Of a stretch of DNA of 7,425 bases, positions 1 to 6,576 are shown piece after piece. The notes below the pieces were generated by a model that was not told the DNA's origin, searched no databases, and saw only the letters and a program-made list of their open reading frames with translations. How positions within the stretch are numbered: position 1 is the first letter of the stretch; each line of letters begins with the position of its first letter. The position numbers were made by a program, and so were the translations under genes. Source of the stretch: Bacillota bacterium (GTDB taxonomy: Bacteria > Bacillota > Clostridia > Oscillospirales > Acutalibacteraceae); NCBI GenBank assembly GCA_009786275.1, contig WQTL01000408.1, forward strand, positions 1 to 7,425, written 5' to 3'.

Positions 1-309
1 GGTGAGCGCCCGCTCGCAGGACTGGATTTCATCGAAGATGATCAGCGTCTCGCCGGGCGTGATGACCTCGTTGACCACGGTTTCCAGAAAGCGTACAATG
101 CGCTCCGGGCTGATGTCGTCCTCAAAGTACCGCGCCACCGAGAGATTGGTCTCCAGGTTGATGTTCACTGTATTCCTGAAATGTCCAGCGCCGAAGTCGT
201 CGAGGATGTAGGTCTTACCCACCTGACGGGCACCGTAAAGCAGCAGGGGCATACGCCCCGCGGTTTTGTTCTTCCATTCCACCAGCTTCGCCTCGATTTT
301 TCGCTGCAT
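1..309 (-). CDS. AAA-family ATP-binding protein (AAA_14/DUF4143 type), N-terminal part, cut by window edge
   Basis: The first 103 codons of a minus-strand gene are visible; the rest lies beyond position 1. The protein begins MQRKIEAKLVEWK and carries a Walker A motif GARQVGKT (residues 26-33) and a Walker B motif LIIFDEIQ (residues 89-96, with D93-E94). The spacing and the GARQVGKT/FDEIQ wording are typical of the AAA_14/DUF4143 ATPases, cytosolic P-loop NTPases of roughly 400 aa, common in bacteria and archaea and of poorly defined role, sometimes proposed as toxin-antitoxin-like or DNA-associated. The start is well supported: GGAGG at 317-321 lies 7 nt upstream of the ATG at 307-309, and a near-consensus promoter lies just beyond. 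The gene is transcribed away from the rest of the window, so it is probably functionally separate from the operon to its right. The C-terminal DUF4143 domain is not visible, so the subfamily call is inference from the N-terminal motifs. Confidence 0.9.
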   Translation of the reverse strand, partial: MQRKIEAKLVEWKNKTAGRMPLLLYGARQVGKTYILDDFGAGHFRNTVNINLETNLSVARYFEDDISPERIVRFLETVVNEVITPGETLIIFDEIQSCERALT

Positions 310-332
310 ACGCTCGCCTCCTTGCCATGCAT

Positions 333-361
333 AGTATACCACGCAATTGCCGTTAAGTCAA
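333..361 (-). promoter_or_regulatory. Sigma-A type promoter for the ATPase gene
   Basis: Read on the minus strand, TTGACT (356-361) and TATACT (333-338) are separated by exactly 17 nt. The predicted start of transcription is about 20 nt upstream of the ATG at 309, with the ribosome binding site GGAGG between them. Upstream of the -35 the sequence is A/T rich (362-385), which may act as an UP element. Confidence 0.85.
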
Positions 362-423
362 GAAAAATATTTTGATACTATATTATTCCCCACTTAACTA
401 TCCCTGCTCGTTTTGGCGTTTTG

Positions 424-472
424 TGCTAACCAGTTCTCTGTGTGCACGATTTCCTGCTAACTACCTGCTAAC
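424..472 (+). repeat. Three direct TGCTAAC repeats
   Basis: TGCTAAC occurs at 424-430, 455-461 and 466-472. The last two are part of a longer CCTGCTAAC repeat with an 11-bp period, close to one helical turn. They lie between the divergent ATPase promoter and the truncated start of the recombinase remnant. They could be protein binding sites or debris of the recombination that removed the recombinase N-terminus; the sequence does not decide. Confidence 0.4.
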
Positions 473-490
473 AAGCGGGGCAAAGTCGAC

Positions 491-1180
491 ATGGTCATCG
501 TCAAATCCATGAGCCGCCTTGGCAGGGACTCACTGGAACTCATCAAGTGCATCCGCGAATGGAAGGCACACGGCATTACATTATATCTTGAAACAGAAAG
601 GCTCAACACAATGACAGCGGATAATTTTATCATCGACGTTTTGGCGGGGCAGGTACAATCGGAAAGCGAAGCTCGCAGCGAGGCGATCAAGTTCGGCATC
701 AGGCAGAGCATGAGCAGCGGCAATGTCAAATTGAATTGCAAGCAGTTTCTTGGTTACACCAAGGACGCAAATGGCCTTTTGGTTATCGTGCCGGAGGAAG
801 CTGAGATTGTTCGCAAAATCTTTGAGCTGTATCTACAAGGCTACGGCTGCCGGAAAATCAAACGCTGGTTGGAAGAACACGACATTAAGACCGTCACCGG
901 CAAATCCGAGTGGAGTACCTCGACCATCGACCGCATGCTCAGCAGCGAAAAATATATCGGCGATGTGCTGATGCAAAAAACGTTCACGCCGGATGCACTA
1001 GGTGGGTTACAGGTGAAGAACACCGGGCAACAGGTGATGTATTTGATTGAAAACGGCCACGAAGCGATTATTGGCAGGGGAGACTGGATACGAGTGCAAG
1101 AGATGAAGGGGGTACCGGTTCCGGAGTATATGAGAATTACCGAAGAAGCAGAAAGCGTTTTTGAAATGCAAATTTGCTGA
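491..1180 (+). pseudogene. Large serine recombinase remnant, truncated at both ends
   Basis: Large serine recombinases cut and rejoin DNA to integrate or excise mobile elements. What remains here (229 codons) is the end of the resolvase catalytic domain (residues 1-40, including the SRLGR motif with the two arginines that usually assist catalysis), the connecting helix (about 41-80) and most of the 'recombinase' DNA-binding domain (about 82-190; the core motifs are EEAEIVRKIFELYLQGYG, STSTIDRMLSSEKYIGDV and ENGHEAIIGRGDWIRVQEM). The N-terminal part with the nucleophile serine is absent. Recognisable homology extends only to about 470 (reading GKVDMVIVKS), and an in-frame stop lies at 458-460. 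The C-terminal zinc ribbon and coiled coil are also missing, and the last ~22 residues look unrelated to the family. Intact members are about 450-550 aa. There is no convincing ribosome binding site. The fragment cannot be an active recombinase. It belongs to a different subfamily from the remnant at the right end. Confidence 0.85.
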
Positions 1181-1477
1181 GAACTGCGTTAAAGACTTTT
1201 GCTACGTAGATCTCTTGCAGAAGTTTCGAAAAAATAGGATGCTTTTTTCCGAAAGCTAATATATGGCCACTCCCGAGATGCGCTCGCCATAGGGAACGGC
1301 CCTTTGGGTTTGGGGCAGAGCTGCCGCCATGAAATTATCTGCAAAGAGATCACGATACAAATGAATGCGATGCGTTATACCTCGCGGGCCATTTTTTGTA
1401 GGATATCACAAACATTCAGTGAGAAGCGTGAAAGAACATCGTCAAAATGGAGAATTTCTTGAATTACGCGAATATGC
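1181..1477. other. Gene-free stretch between recombinase remnant and operon promoter
   Basis: No convincing coding region or RNA gene is visible on either strand. The stretch holds a 13-bp sequence repeated on the far side of the operon (1237-1249), a weak 6-bp stem TATGGC/GCCATA (1262-1267 with 1286-1291), and a G/C-rich segment around 1290-1330 with several short G runs. Short open frames cross it but lack ribosome binding sites and recognisable motifs. It may be decayed mobile-element sequence joined to the cargo. Confidence 0.5.
1237..1249 (+). repeat. Left copy of a 13-bp direct repeat flanking the operon
   Basis: GGATGCTTTTTTC here is identical to 6577-6589. The two copies bracket the whole four-gene transcription unit and lie close to the broken inner ends of the two recombinase remnants. 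It contains a T6 run, so low complexity weakens the case for an attachment or target-site repeat. Confidence 0.35.
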
Positions 1478-1505
1478 TTGCATTTTTTGGATTTTTTAGT
1501 ATAAT
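1478..1505 (+). promoter_or_regulatory. Sigma-A type promoter of the four-gene operon
   Basis: TTGCAT (1478-1483) and TATAAT (1500-1505, a perfect -10) are separated by 16 nt of T-rich DNA. Transcription would start near 1512, giving a leader of about 127 nt before the first ATG at 1639. No equally good promoter was seen between the downstream genes, so this probably drives the whole unit. Confidence 0.75.
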
Positions 1506-1559
1506 TAGCAGTAGGGGATAGTCTGCTCTTTTTGCTCAGCCAGAAAAATTTGTAAAATG

Positions 1560-1581
1560 CCACCGCGAACGTTCCAGGTGG
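1560..1581. promoter_or_regulatory. 22-bp dyad in the operon leader, candidate operator
   Basis: The two 11-nt halves are inverted copies matching at 9 of 11 positions: outer arms CCACC (1560-1564) and GGTGG (1577-1581), and a perfect central palindrome GAACGTTC (1567-1574), centred at 1570/1571. It lies about 50 nt downstream of the predicted transcription start. A dyad of this size is what a dimeric repressor would bind; in RNA it could form only a weak hairpin. No regulator gene for it is visible in the window. Confidence 0.45.
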
Positions 1582-1638
1582 ATTTCGGCTATACTGGTAG
1601 TGCAGGGAAGTCCATTTTAACGAAAGGTCCGTACGCAT

Positions 1639-2130
1639 ATGGAGACAGGCAAAAGCAAATTCTTGGAGAATTACCTGGGATCGCTGGAAAGCGGGTTGGC
1701 GAACGAAAGAGCGAAAGAGAGCACTTTGAGAAACCTTGTGGAGCTGATTAGCGACGAGGTGAATAAAGAATTCCCTGGCAGGTACGAGCAACCGGGTCCG
1801 AAAGCGTTGGAGCCGCAGCTGAGGCAACTGCGCGACTCCGGACGCACGGAAGAAGACTTGGCCCTATACCAATACAATGCCCCCGGCGCGTCCGCGCAGG
1901 TTTTTTGCGGCTGGCTTCGCCTTGCGGTTGAGAGGGAGCGCGGGGAATGGGACGTCAGGATGATCCGGCGCACGATCATCATGCTGCGCGGCGTAATGAT
2001 CCCTGGTATGGCTTCCGGGGAGAGCGAAAAGCCATTTCCCCCGGGTTCCGCTGTTCCCTATCCGAAGAAGGACACATGCGCGTTTAACCCGGAACGATTC
2101 AATAAGCTTCTATACTCCGGATCTGTGTAA
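1639..2130 (+). CDS. Small soluble protein of unknown function, first gene of operon
   Basis: I do not recognise a family for this 163-aa protein. It starts METGKSKFLENY; this is the only in-frame ATG after the stop at 1618-1620, with a modest AAAGG (1623-1627) 11 nt upstream, so translation may be weak. Residues 1-45 look like one or two amphipathic, charged helices; residues 88-120 (including VFCGWLRLAVERERGEW and MIRRTIIMLRGVM) look like a second helical segment; the C-terminus from about 125 is proline/glycine rich and ends NKLLYSGSV. There is no signal peptide, no membrane segment and no cysteine pair. Being first in a four-gene unit ending in a metalloprotease, it could be a small adaptor, inhibitor or substrate, but that is inference from position only. 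The start and reading frame are well supported by its context; the function is open. Confidence 0.75.
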   Translation: METGKSKFLENYLGSLESGLANERAKESTLRNLVELISDEVNKEFPGRYEQPGPKALEPQLRQLRDSGRTEEDLALYQYNAPGASAQVFCGWLRLAVERERGEWDVRMIRRTIIMLRGVMIPGMASGESEKPFPPGSAVPYPKKDTCAFNPERFNKLLYSGSV

Positions 2131-2149
2131 AAAAGACCCGGATTTTTTT
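2116..2149 (+). terminator. Terminator-like hairpin overlapping the end of the first gene
   Basis: TCCGG-A-TC (2116-2123) can pair with GA-C-CCGGA (2135-2142), one A/C mismatch, loop of 11 nt, followed directly by seven T (2143-2149). The stop codon of the 163-aa gene sits in the loop, so terminating ribosomes would disrupt it. An alternative pairing GTAAAAAA/TTTTTTAC is also possible. As the next gene starts only 23 nt further on with no promoter of its own seen, this may be a partial terminator that lowers expression of the downstream genes. Confidence 0.5.
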
Positions 2150-2171
2150 ACCCGTAACGGGAGGAAGAGAG

Positions 2172-2660
2172 ATGTTTCGCGTCGGAGACTTGAATGCGTC
2201 CGATCGACAGAAATGGAAACGTGTTATTCTGTGGGTACGGGCGCTTTACATACTCAGCGCTCTGCTGCTCGGGGCAGGGTGGTTTATATTGTTCCGGGAT
2301 GTGGGCCCTGCGGGGTGCCTGAAAAACGCCGCCAGCCTGATGGATTTTCTGACGGAGGGCTCTCCCGGGGTAAAGGAGTTGTTTTCAAGGCTGGTGCCGC
2401 CTGTGTGGGGCATAACCAACTTCGGCTTTCTGGTTGCCGGATACCGTGAGCTCTGGGACCGTCGCCATATCCTGGTCTGCTCGTGGTCGTTTTTGGCACC
2501 GTTTCTGATCATTGCCAATATAGCCGGATTCATCGCGAGGGTAACTTATGCTTCCCGGCTGTGCCTTGCCTGCCTGATCCTGAGCATGATTGCTTTGTCG
2601 GCGGTGAATTTCATCGTCTGGCATCGTGCGAAAAACATACGCACAGGAAACTATCGCTAA
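2172..2660 (+). CDS. Four-helix integral membrane protein of unknown function
   Basis: This 162-aa protein has four hydrophobic segments: about 18-41, 74-91, 99-122 and 130-150. The N-terminus MFRVGDLNASDRQKWKR is polar and positively charged and probably cytoplasmic; the loop between helices 1 and 2 (42-73) is the longest and probably faces outside, and the C-terminus WHRAKNIRTGNYR is basic and probably inside. There is no catalytic motif, cleavable signal peptide or recognised family. The start is supported by GGGAGG (2159-2164) 7 nt before the ATG, just after a short CCCGTAACGGG palindrome. The next gene starts 13 nt after its stop, so the two are cotranscribed. In this setting it may be the membrane anchor, sensor or pore-like effector of the system, or a substrate of the protease encoded by the fourth gene; none of this is shown directly. 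Confidence 0.85.
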   Translation: MFRVGDLNASDRQKWKRVILWVRALYILSALLLGAGWFILFRDVGPAGCLKNAASLMDFLTEGSPGVKELFSRLVPPVWGITNFGFLVAGYRELWDRRHILVCSWSFLAPFLIIANIAGFIARVTYASRLCLACLILSMIALSAVNFIVWHRAKNIRTGNYR

Positions 2661-2673
2661 ATGAGGTGAACCG

Positions 2674-3756
2674 ATGCCTGTACATGTTCCGGAAATAGCA
2701 AAAGAAATAAGCGTCATTACCCACGGGCATTTTACGGCCAAAAGGATCTGGGAGCTGCTGGAAAATACGAAGCGGCTTACATACGGCAATGCCGGTCGCG
2801 AGACATCCCATCATTTCACCGATTACGGCGGCGCGCCGGATGCGCAGGAGACGTTCCGCATCATGAGGGACATCAAGGACGCCATCATCGAGAAGATCCA
2901 TATTGCCGAAGCGCATTTGTTCTACAATCGGATTGAATTGGAGAATGTGTTTCTTTTCTTGCGGTATATGCTCATCTACGAGGGACGACTGACCCTCTGG
3001 AGCGTACCTGACAGCGGAAACGAGAGGCAGCTGCGCCATTTTCAGGCATACAACCCCTTCTGCTTGTACCGCGAGATATTTGCCGCGCTGCTGGTGCCGT
3101 ACTGGGCCGCTTCCCTGCATATCGATTCCGTCCAAGCCGAACATATCCGCCAGACCGTCGCGGAATATTTCGCGCAGTTATTCCCCTGGCATCCCTGCGA
3201 CGTGCTCGCGGAACGGGGCAGCTGCAGCGAAAAAAAACTTCCGAGGAAGCCCACCTGCGGCGACAGCGACTTCCCCCAGACCTGCTCTCCCCGCCCGGAT
3301 GCCGTGCTGATTGCCGCATTCGCGGACTGTGTCGAGCGATATGGCTGTGTGGCGGGCGCAGCCTCCATGGACGCCAAAGCGGTCAGGCTGCTGGAAACGG
3401 TGTTCGAGCATGTCCGTTTGCCTTCCGTGAACCCGCGGTTGACCGATACGCACAGCTTCCTGCTGTGGTTTTTCCTGGCGGATTATCTCGCGACGTATAC
3501 GTCCGACCTCGCCGCGCTGCTTCGGGATCATGTGCCGTGCCTTGCATCGGCGGAGAAGTGCTCCTGCGACGCATATATGGCTGAATCGTACGCCGCTGCG
3601 CTGCTGGCGGGCGGGAAAATAGACACAGGATACAATGGCGGTTATTTGAATTGGCTGAATGATCGGGCTATATATGATGTGAAACCCCGGCTTGATACCG
3701 ATCTCGAGAGAAAATTTGAAGACAATTGGGTTATATGTAGAGGGAGACGGCAATGA
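2674..3756 (+). CDS. 360-aa soluble protein of unknown function, translationally coupled to the metalloprotease gene
   Basis: No known domain is recognised in this 360-aa protein. It is predicted mostly helical (for example residues 59-101 and 127-170) without a signal peptide. The segment FLLWFFLADYLA is hydrophobic but short and more like a buried helix than a membrane span. The middle (171-210) is a polar, proline-rich stretch with four evenly spaced cysteines (C175, C184, C195, C204), and more cysteines follow, including a KCSC pair; 11 cysteines in total, high for a cytosolic protein. These could bind a metal or simply lie in a linker between two helical domains. The start has GAGGTG (2663-2668) 5 nt upstream. 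Its stop overlaps the next start (ATGA at 3753-3756), which usually points to coupled translation and matched amounts, so a complex with the metalloprotease protein is likely by inference. Confidence 0.85.
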   Translation: MPVHVPEIAKEISVITHGHFTAKRIWELLENTKRLTYGNAGRETSHHFTDYGGAPDAQETFRIMRDIKDAIIEKIHIAEAHLFYNRIELENVFLFLRYMLIYEGRLTLWSVPDSGNERQLRHFQAYNPFCLYREIFAALLVPYWAASLHIDSVQAEHIRQTVAEYFAQLFPWHPCDVLAERGSCSEKKLPRKPTCGDSDFPQTCSPRPDAVLIAAFADCVERYGCVAGAASMDAKAVRLLETVFEHVRLPSVNPRLTDTHSFLLWFFLADYLATYTSDLAALLRDHVPCLASAEKCSCDAYMAESYAAALLAGGKIDTGYNGGYLNWLNDRAIYDVKPRLDTDLERKFEDNWVICRGRRQ

Positions 3757-6440
3757 GCGAAAATATCGGCATAGCCGATGAGTGGGAAAAAGTCCTGGAA
3801 GCGTACGAGGGGCTCAAGCTGGATGAAGACAAAGAAGCCTTCAGCCGGCGGCTTGCTAATTTGGCCGCGTCAGTGCAAGAGGAAAGCGTGGATCGGGAGC
3901 ACAAGCTTTGCGCGTTGCTATTCTGCAAGTCCGCCTTTGTGAACGCCGGATATCTGGATTGCTTTGACCCCAAAAAGGACGACCCCGAAGCGCTGCCGGA
4001 AAACTATCGCTCCTTCGCGGCGCTGGGCAGTTCGGCGGACTGTATCCAGCTTCATAGACTCCAATATGAAAAAGGTCAGTTGCTGCAAGCCGTGTTCAGG
4101 GAAAACGCGCGGCTCTCTAGGCACCTAGATGGCTCGGTGTTCGTCAACCCGCAATACGTGGTATATTCCTATCGGAGGCAATCCAAAGAGGAGCGCAGTT
4201 ACAATGATTTCTGGGACAACGACACGTCGCCGGACAATTTCTTTTTTGTTACGACCGTGAACATCGCGTCTCCCAATATCTCCTACCAGGAGCGCCTGGA
4301 GATGCGCCAGAACCTCAGCGATGAAATCCTGAAGCTGCGGCTGATCAGCGGCGGGCGATTCCGCTATCTTCTGTGTGAGACCTTGGACGTGCTCAGTGAC
4401 TGCGTCATCCTGTGGCGCTCCAAGAATATCCGGCCAGTGATTGAAATCCTGCACATCCTATTCCAGAACTCTGCTTTAGGGCTGGCCCACAACAGGACTG
4501 TTTGCTCCGTGCCTGTGGACAGGCTGAGGGATAAGGAAAAATACAGGGGTTTATTGGACTCTGTGGGCCGCACGAGCTCCGTCGACAGCATGGCGCTGCG
4601 CGCGGTGAGCAACGACGGCGGTAAGCTGGAGGAACTCAAGGAGCAGATGCTGAAGCTGGAGGAGATGAACCTATCCCTCCCAAACGACCGCGGAAAGCAC
4701 AGCTTTGTATTAGGGAATACGGACTACATCGGCTCTTTCCGCGGGATCGACGATGTAACGCTGTGCGCCTATCTGCGGGAATTGATCGTATTGCTGGAAA
4801 ACGAACAGTTGCAGGGCGCGGTGGTGCGGTTGGAGACGGACATCGGCATTGAAGGGCTTAGGGACGAACTGGCGGAATATGAGGACAAAACGAAAAAAGT
4901 ACCGCTGGCGAAACCGGACAACCCCGTCAAAGCCGCGCTGATGGATACCAGCGAAAAGCTGCTGTTGGATATGAAAACTCTGTTTAAAAATAAAAAGGAC
5001 ATATTTTCCGACGATTATGCTCCCTGGAAAAATTCCGTGCTTGAGTTGTGCAACATGCTTTTGCAAATGAGCCGTAGCTGCATCTATGACAGCGCCAGCT
5101 TCCTTTTGATCGACAGCATACAGCTGTTCTGTGACTGGCTGCAGAAAAATGTGGCCGACGGACCCTGTCCGCGCCGCCATTTGTTGCACTGCGCGGACGA
5201 CATCCACAGATATATCAACAGCTGGGTGCAGCTGGCGGATATCATTGCTCGCACCGGGGGTACGGTTTCGCATATGCCGGGCTATTCCCCCCTGCTTTAC
5301 CATATGAGCACAAGCGTTTTGGAACTGTGCCAGGCATATTTTTCGGAAACGGCGCGCTTCATACGCCGATGCGGCGGCGAGGATGATGATATCTCCTGCA
5401 TTCTCGTTCCGGCCCAGAGCAAGCGCATCGCCACAGGAGAGCTGATCAAGGGCGAAAAATTAGTAGACAGGGAACGCTGGATACTCGGCAAGGATTGTTC
5501 CATGCTGGTTCACATCGAGGTACCCCTGGAACTCCTTTCGAAGCCATTGTCCATCGCGACTACCCTCACCCATGAAATAGGCCACCACTACGGCCTGAGG
5601 AAGTTCAGCGAGAGAGAAAAACGCCGCAGTGCCTACGCAAAGGCGCTGGGAATCGCCTTGGATGGCTACCTGGAGTTGGAGCAGGGGGATGTTCAATGGA
5701 TTCCTTCTTTTGATCCCGCCGAAGATGACCGGTGGCCGCAGGTATGCAGATCTTGCGTCAGGCATATCGAGGATCAATTAAAAATGATGCGGCAGGATGA
5801 GAAATGGTCCGGCAAGTGGGAAAAAATCATGAGGCTGCTGCTCACAAAATCTTTTTACAGCGAAATAATACGGGATCTGTTTGATGAGACGTTTTGCGAC
5901 GTGCTGATGCTCACCCTCCTGGGCGGCGAATGCGATATGTCCACCTATGTCAAGAGCATCTATATGCAGCCGACGGAATTGGCGCTGCAACAGTGGCCGG
6001 ATCCCGAGGCAACCATCATGCGCATCTACCTTGCTGCAACCATCTGCAAGAGCGGCGAGGGAGACGATCGGTGCTACGCCGATTGGCTAAATGATCTTTC
6101 AGAGGAAAAAGAAAAATTAGAGGATGGCAACCCGGAGAAAAATTTTGTCAGAAAACTCAGGAATGGCTTCGAAGTGCTTAGCAACCCCGGCAGCGAGCGG
6201 GACATGGACCGCTATTATCCGGAACCGCTGTTGAAGGTCATAAAAGATTATTTGGGGCCTTGCCGTAAAATCATAGAAACAGCAATCGGCGAGAACGATG
6301 GCAAGCTCCACCGAATCCGCGCCGACTACCGCGCAATCAAGAACGGACGATTTCTCACGCATCCGTTCTATGATTTGATTTACAGATATCGTAAGGCAGT
6401 ATTGGAGCCACCCAATTATTGCTTTGTAGATGATGTGTAA
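3753..6440 (+). CDS. Large HExxH zinc metalloprotease-like protein (gluzincin type)
   Basis: This 895-aa protein carries HEIGHH (residues 607-612). The two zinc-binding histidines would be H607 and H611 and the catalytic glutamate E608. It follows a hydrophobic strand (SMLVHIEVP, from 583) and a helix (PLSIATTLT), the usual edge-strand/active-site-helix order of zincins. About 100 residues later, DETFCD (711-716) matches the gluzincin ExxxD pattern, making E712 the likely third zinc ligand, in helix FDETFCDVLMLTLLG. Residues 1-150 look helical. Residues 160-256 run strand (NFFFVTTVNI), helix, two strands (RYLLCETL, DCVILWRS), helix, strand (RTVCSVPV), suggesting a ferredoxin-like fold; 315-375 may hold a second one. 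Residues 380-560 and the C-terminus are mostly helical. There is no signal peptide or membrane segment, so it should act in the cytoplasm. AGGGAG (3741-3746) lies 6 nt before the start, which overlaps the previous stop. The gene ends TAATAA ahead of a strong terminator. The family is not one I can name; protease activity is inferred from motifs, and the substrate is unknown. Confidence 0.88.
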   Translation: MSENIGIADEWEKVLEAYEGLKLDEDKEAFSRRLANLAASVQEESVDREHKLCALLFCKSAFVNAGYLDCFDPKKDDPEALPENYRSFAALGSSADCIQLHRLQYEKGQLLQAVFRENARLSRHLDGSVFVNPQYVVYSYRRQSKEERSYNDFWDNDTSPDNFFFVTTVNIASPNISYQERLEMRQNLSDEILKLRLISGGRFRYLLCETLDVLSDCVILWRSKNIRPVIEILHILFQNSALGLAHNRTVCSVPVDRLRDKEKYRGLLDSVGRTSSVDSMALRAVSNDGGKLEELKEQMLKLEEMNLSLPNDRGKHSFVLGNTDYIGSFRGIDDVTLCAYLRELIVLLENEQLQGAVVRLETDIGIEGLRDELAEYEDKTKKVPLAKPDNPVKAALMDTSEKLLLDMKTLFKNKKDIFSDDYAPWKNSVLELCNMLLQMSRSCIYDSASFLLIDSIQLFCDWLQKNVADGPCPRRHLLHCADDIHRYINSWVQLADIIARTGGTVSHMPGYSPLLYHMSTSVLELCQAYFSETARFIRRCGGEDDDISCILVPAQSKRIATGELIKGEKLVDRERWILGKDCSMLVHIEVPLELLSKPLSIATTLTHEIGHHYGLRKFSEREKRRSAYAKALGIALDGYLELEQGDVQWIPSFDPAEDDRWPQVCRSCVRHIEDQLKMMRQDEKWSGKWEKIMRLLLTKSFYSEIIRDLFDETFCDVLMLTLLGGECDMSTYVKSIYMQPTELALQQWPDPEATIMRIYLAATICKSGEGDDRCYADWLNDLSEEKEKLEDGNPEKNFVRKLRNGFEVLSNPGSERDMDRYYPEPLLKVIKDYLGPCRKIIETAIGENDGKLHRIRADYRAIKNGRFLTHPFYDLIYRYRKAVLEPPNYCFVDDV

Positions 6441-6445
6441 TAAAT

Positions 6446-6460
6446 CTGCTGACACAGCAG
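6446..6460 (+). other. Perfect short hairpin just after the operon
   Basis: CTGCTG (6446-6451) and CAGCAG (6455-6460) form a perfect 6-bp stem with loop ACA, 5 nt after the last stop codon. It has no T tail, so it is not itself a terminator, but it sits just ahead of one and may protect the message 3' end. Confidence 0.5.
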
Positions 6461-6470
6461 CGAGACATGT

Positions 6471-6521
6471 ATTGTAGTCGAGATCTGAACCCCTTGGGGT
6501 CGGACATCGGCTACAATTTTT
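6471..6521 (+). terminator. Large intrinsic terminator of the four-gene operon
   Basis: ATTGTAG (6471-6477) pairs with CTACAAT (6511-6517). The stem continues with TCGA/TCGG (one G-T pair), a 2x2 internal mismatch, TCTGA/TCGGA, a bulged A, and CCC/GGG around a CTTG loop, with five T at 6517-6521. The stem has about 19 pairs. It closes the unit that begins at 1478. The stem is nearly symmetric, so it would also form on the other strand, but the T tail suits the plus strand. Confidence 0.85.
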
Positions 6522-6576
6522 ATATAAAGCCTTATTCTATGCGGACTTCAGACTGCTAATTGAGCGAACCCCAACT

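Noticed and set aside
2..375. Plus-strand open frames at 2-211 and 181-375
   Set aside because: They are antisense to the ATPase gene, whose minus-strand frame has Walker motifs, a ribosome binding site and a promoter.
424..472. TGCTAAC repeats as a CRISPR array or iteron origin
   Set aside because: The unit is only 7-9 bp with three copies at unequal spacing and no cas or replication gene nearby.
1181..1477. Possible structured RNA or peptide in the G-rich interval
   Set aside because: The only stem is 6 bp with an 18-nt loop, and short open frames lack ribosome binding sites and similarity to anything recognised.
1567..1574. GAACGTTC as a LexA/SOS box
   Set aside because: Firmicute SOS boxes have GAAC and GTTC separated by four bases; here the halves abut, so the spacing is wrong.
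1375..1827. 150-aa minus-strand open frame across the leader and first gene
   Set aside because: It runs over the operon promoter and the antisense of the 163-aa gene, has no ribosome binding site and shows no recognisable motifs.
3421..3520. Hydrophobic FLLWFFLADYLA segment of the 360-aa protein as a membrane span
   Set aside because: The hydrophobic run is too short and is interrupted by acidic residues, so a buried helix is more likely.
4710..5303. 197-aa minus-strand open frame inside the metalloprotease gene
   Set aside because: Antisense to a well-supported coding region, with histidine/glutamine-rich shadow composition and no start signals.
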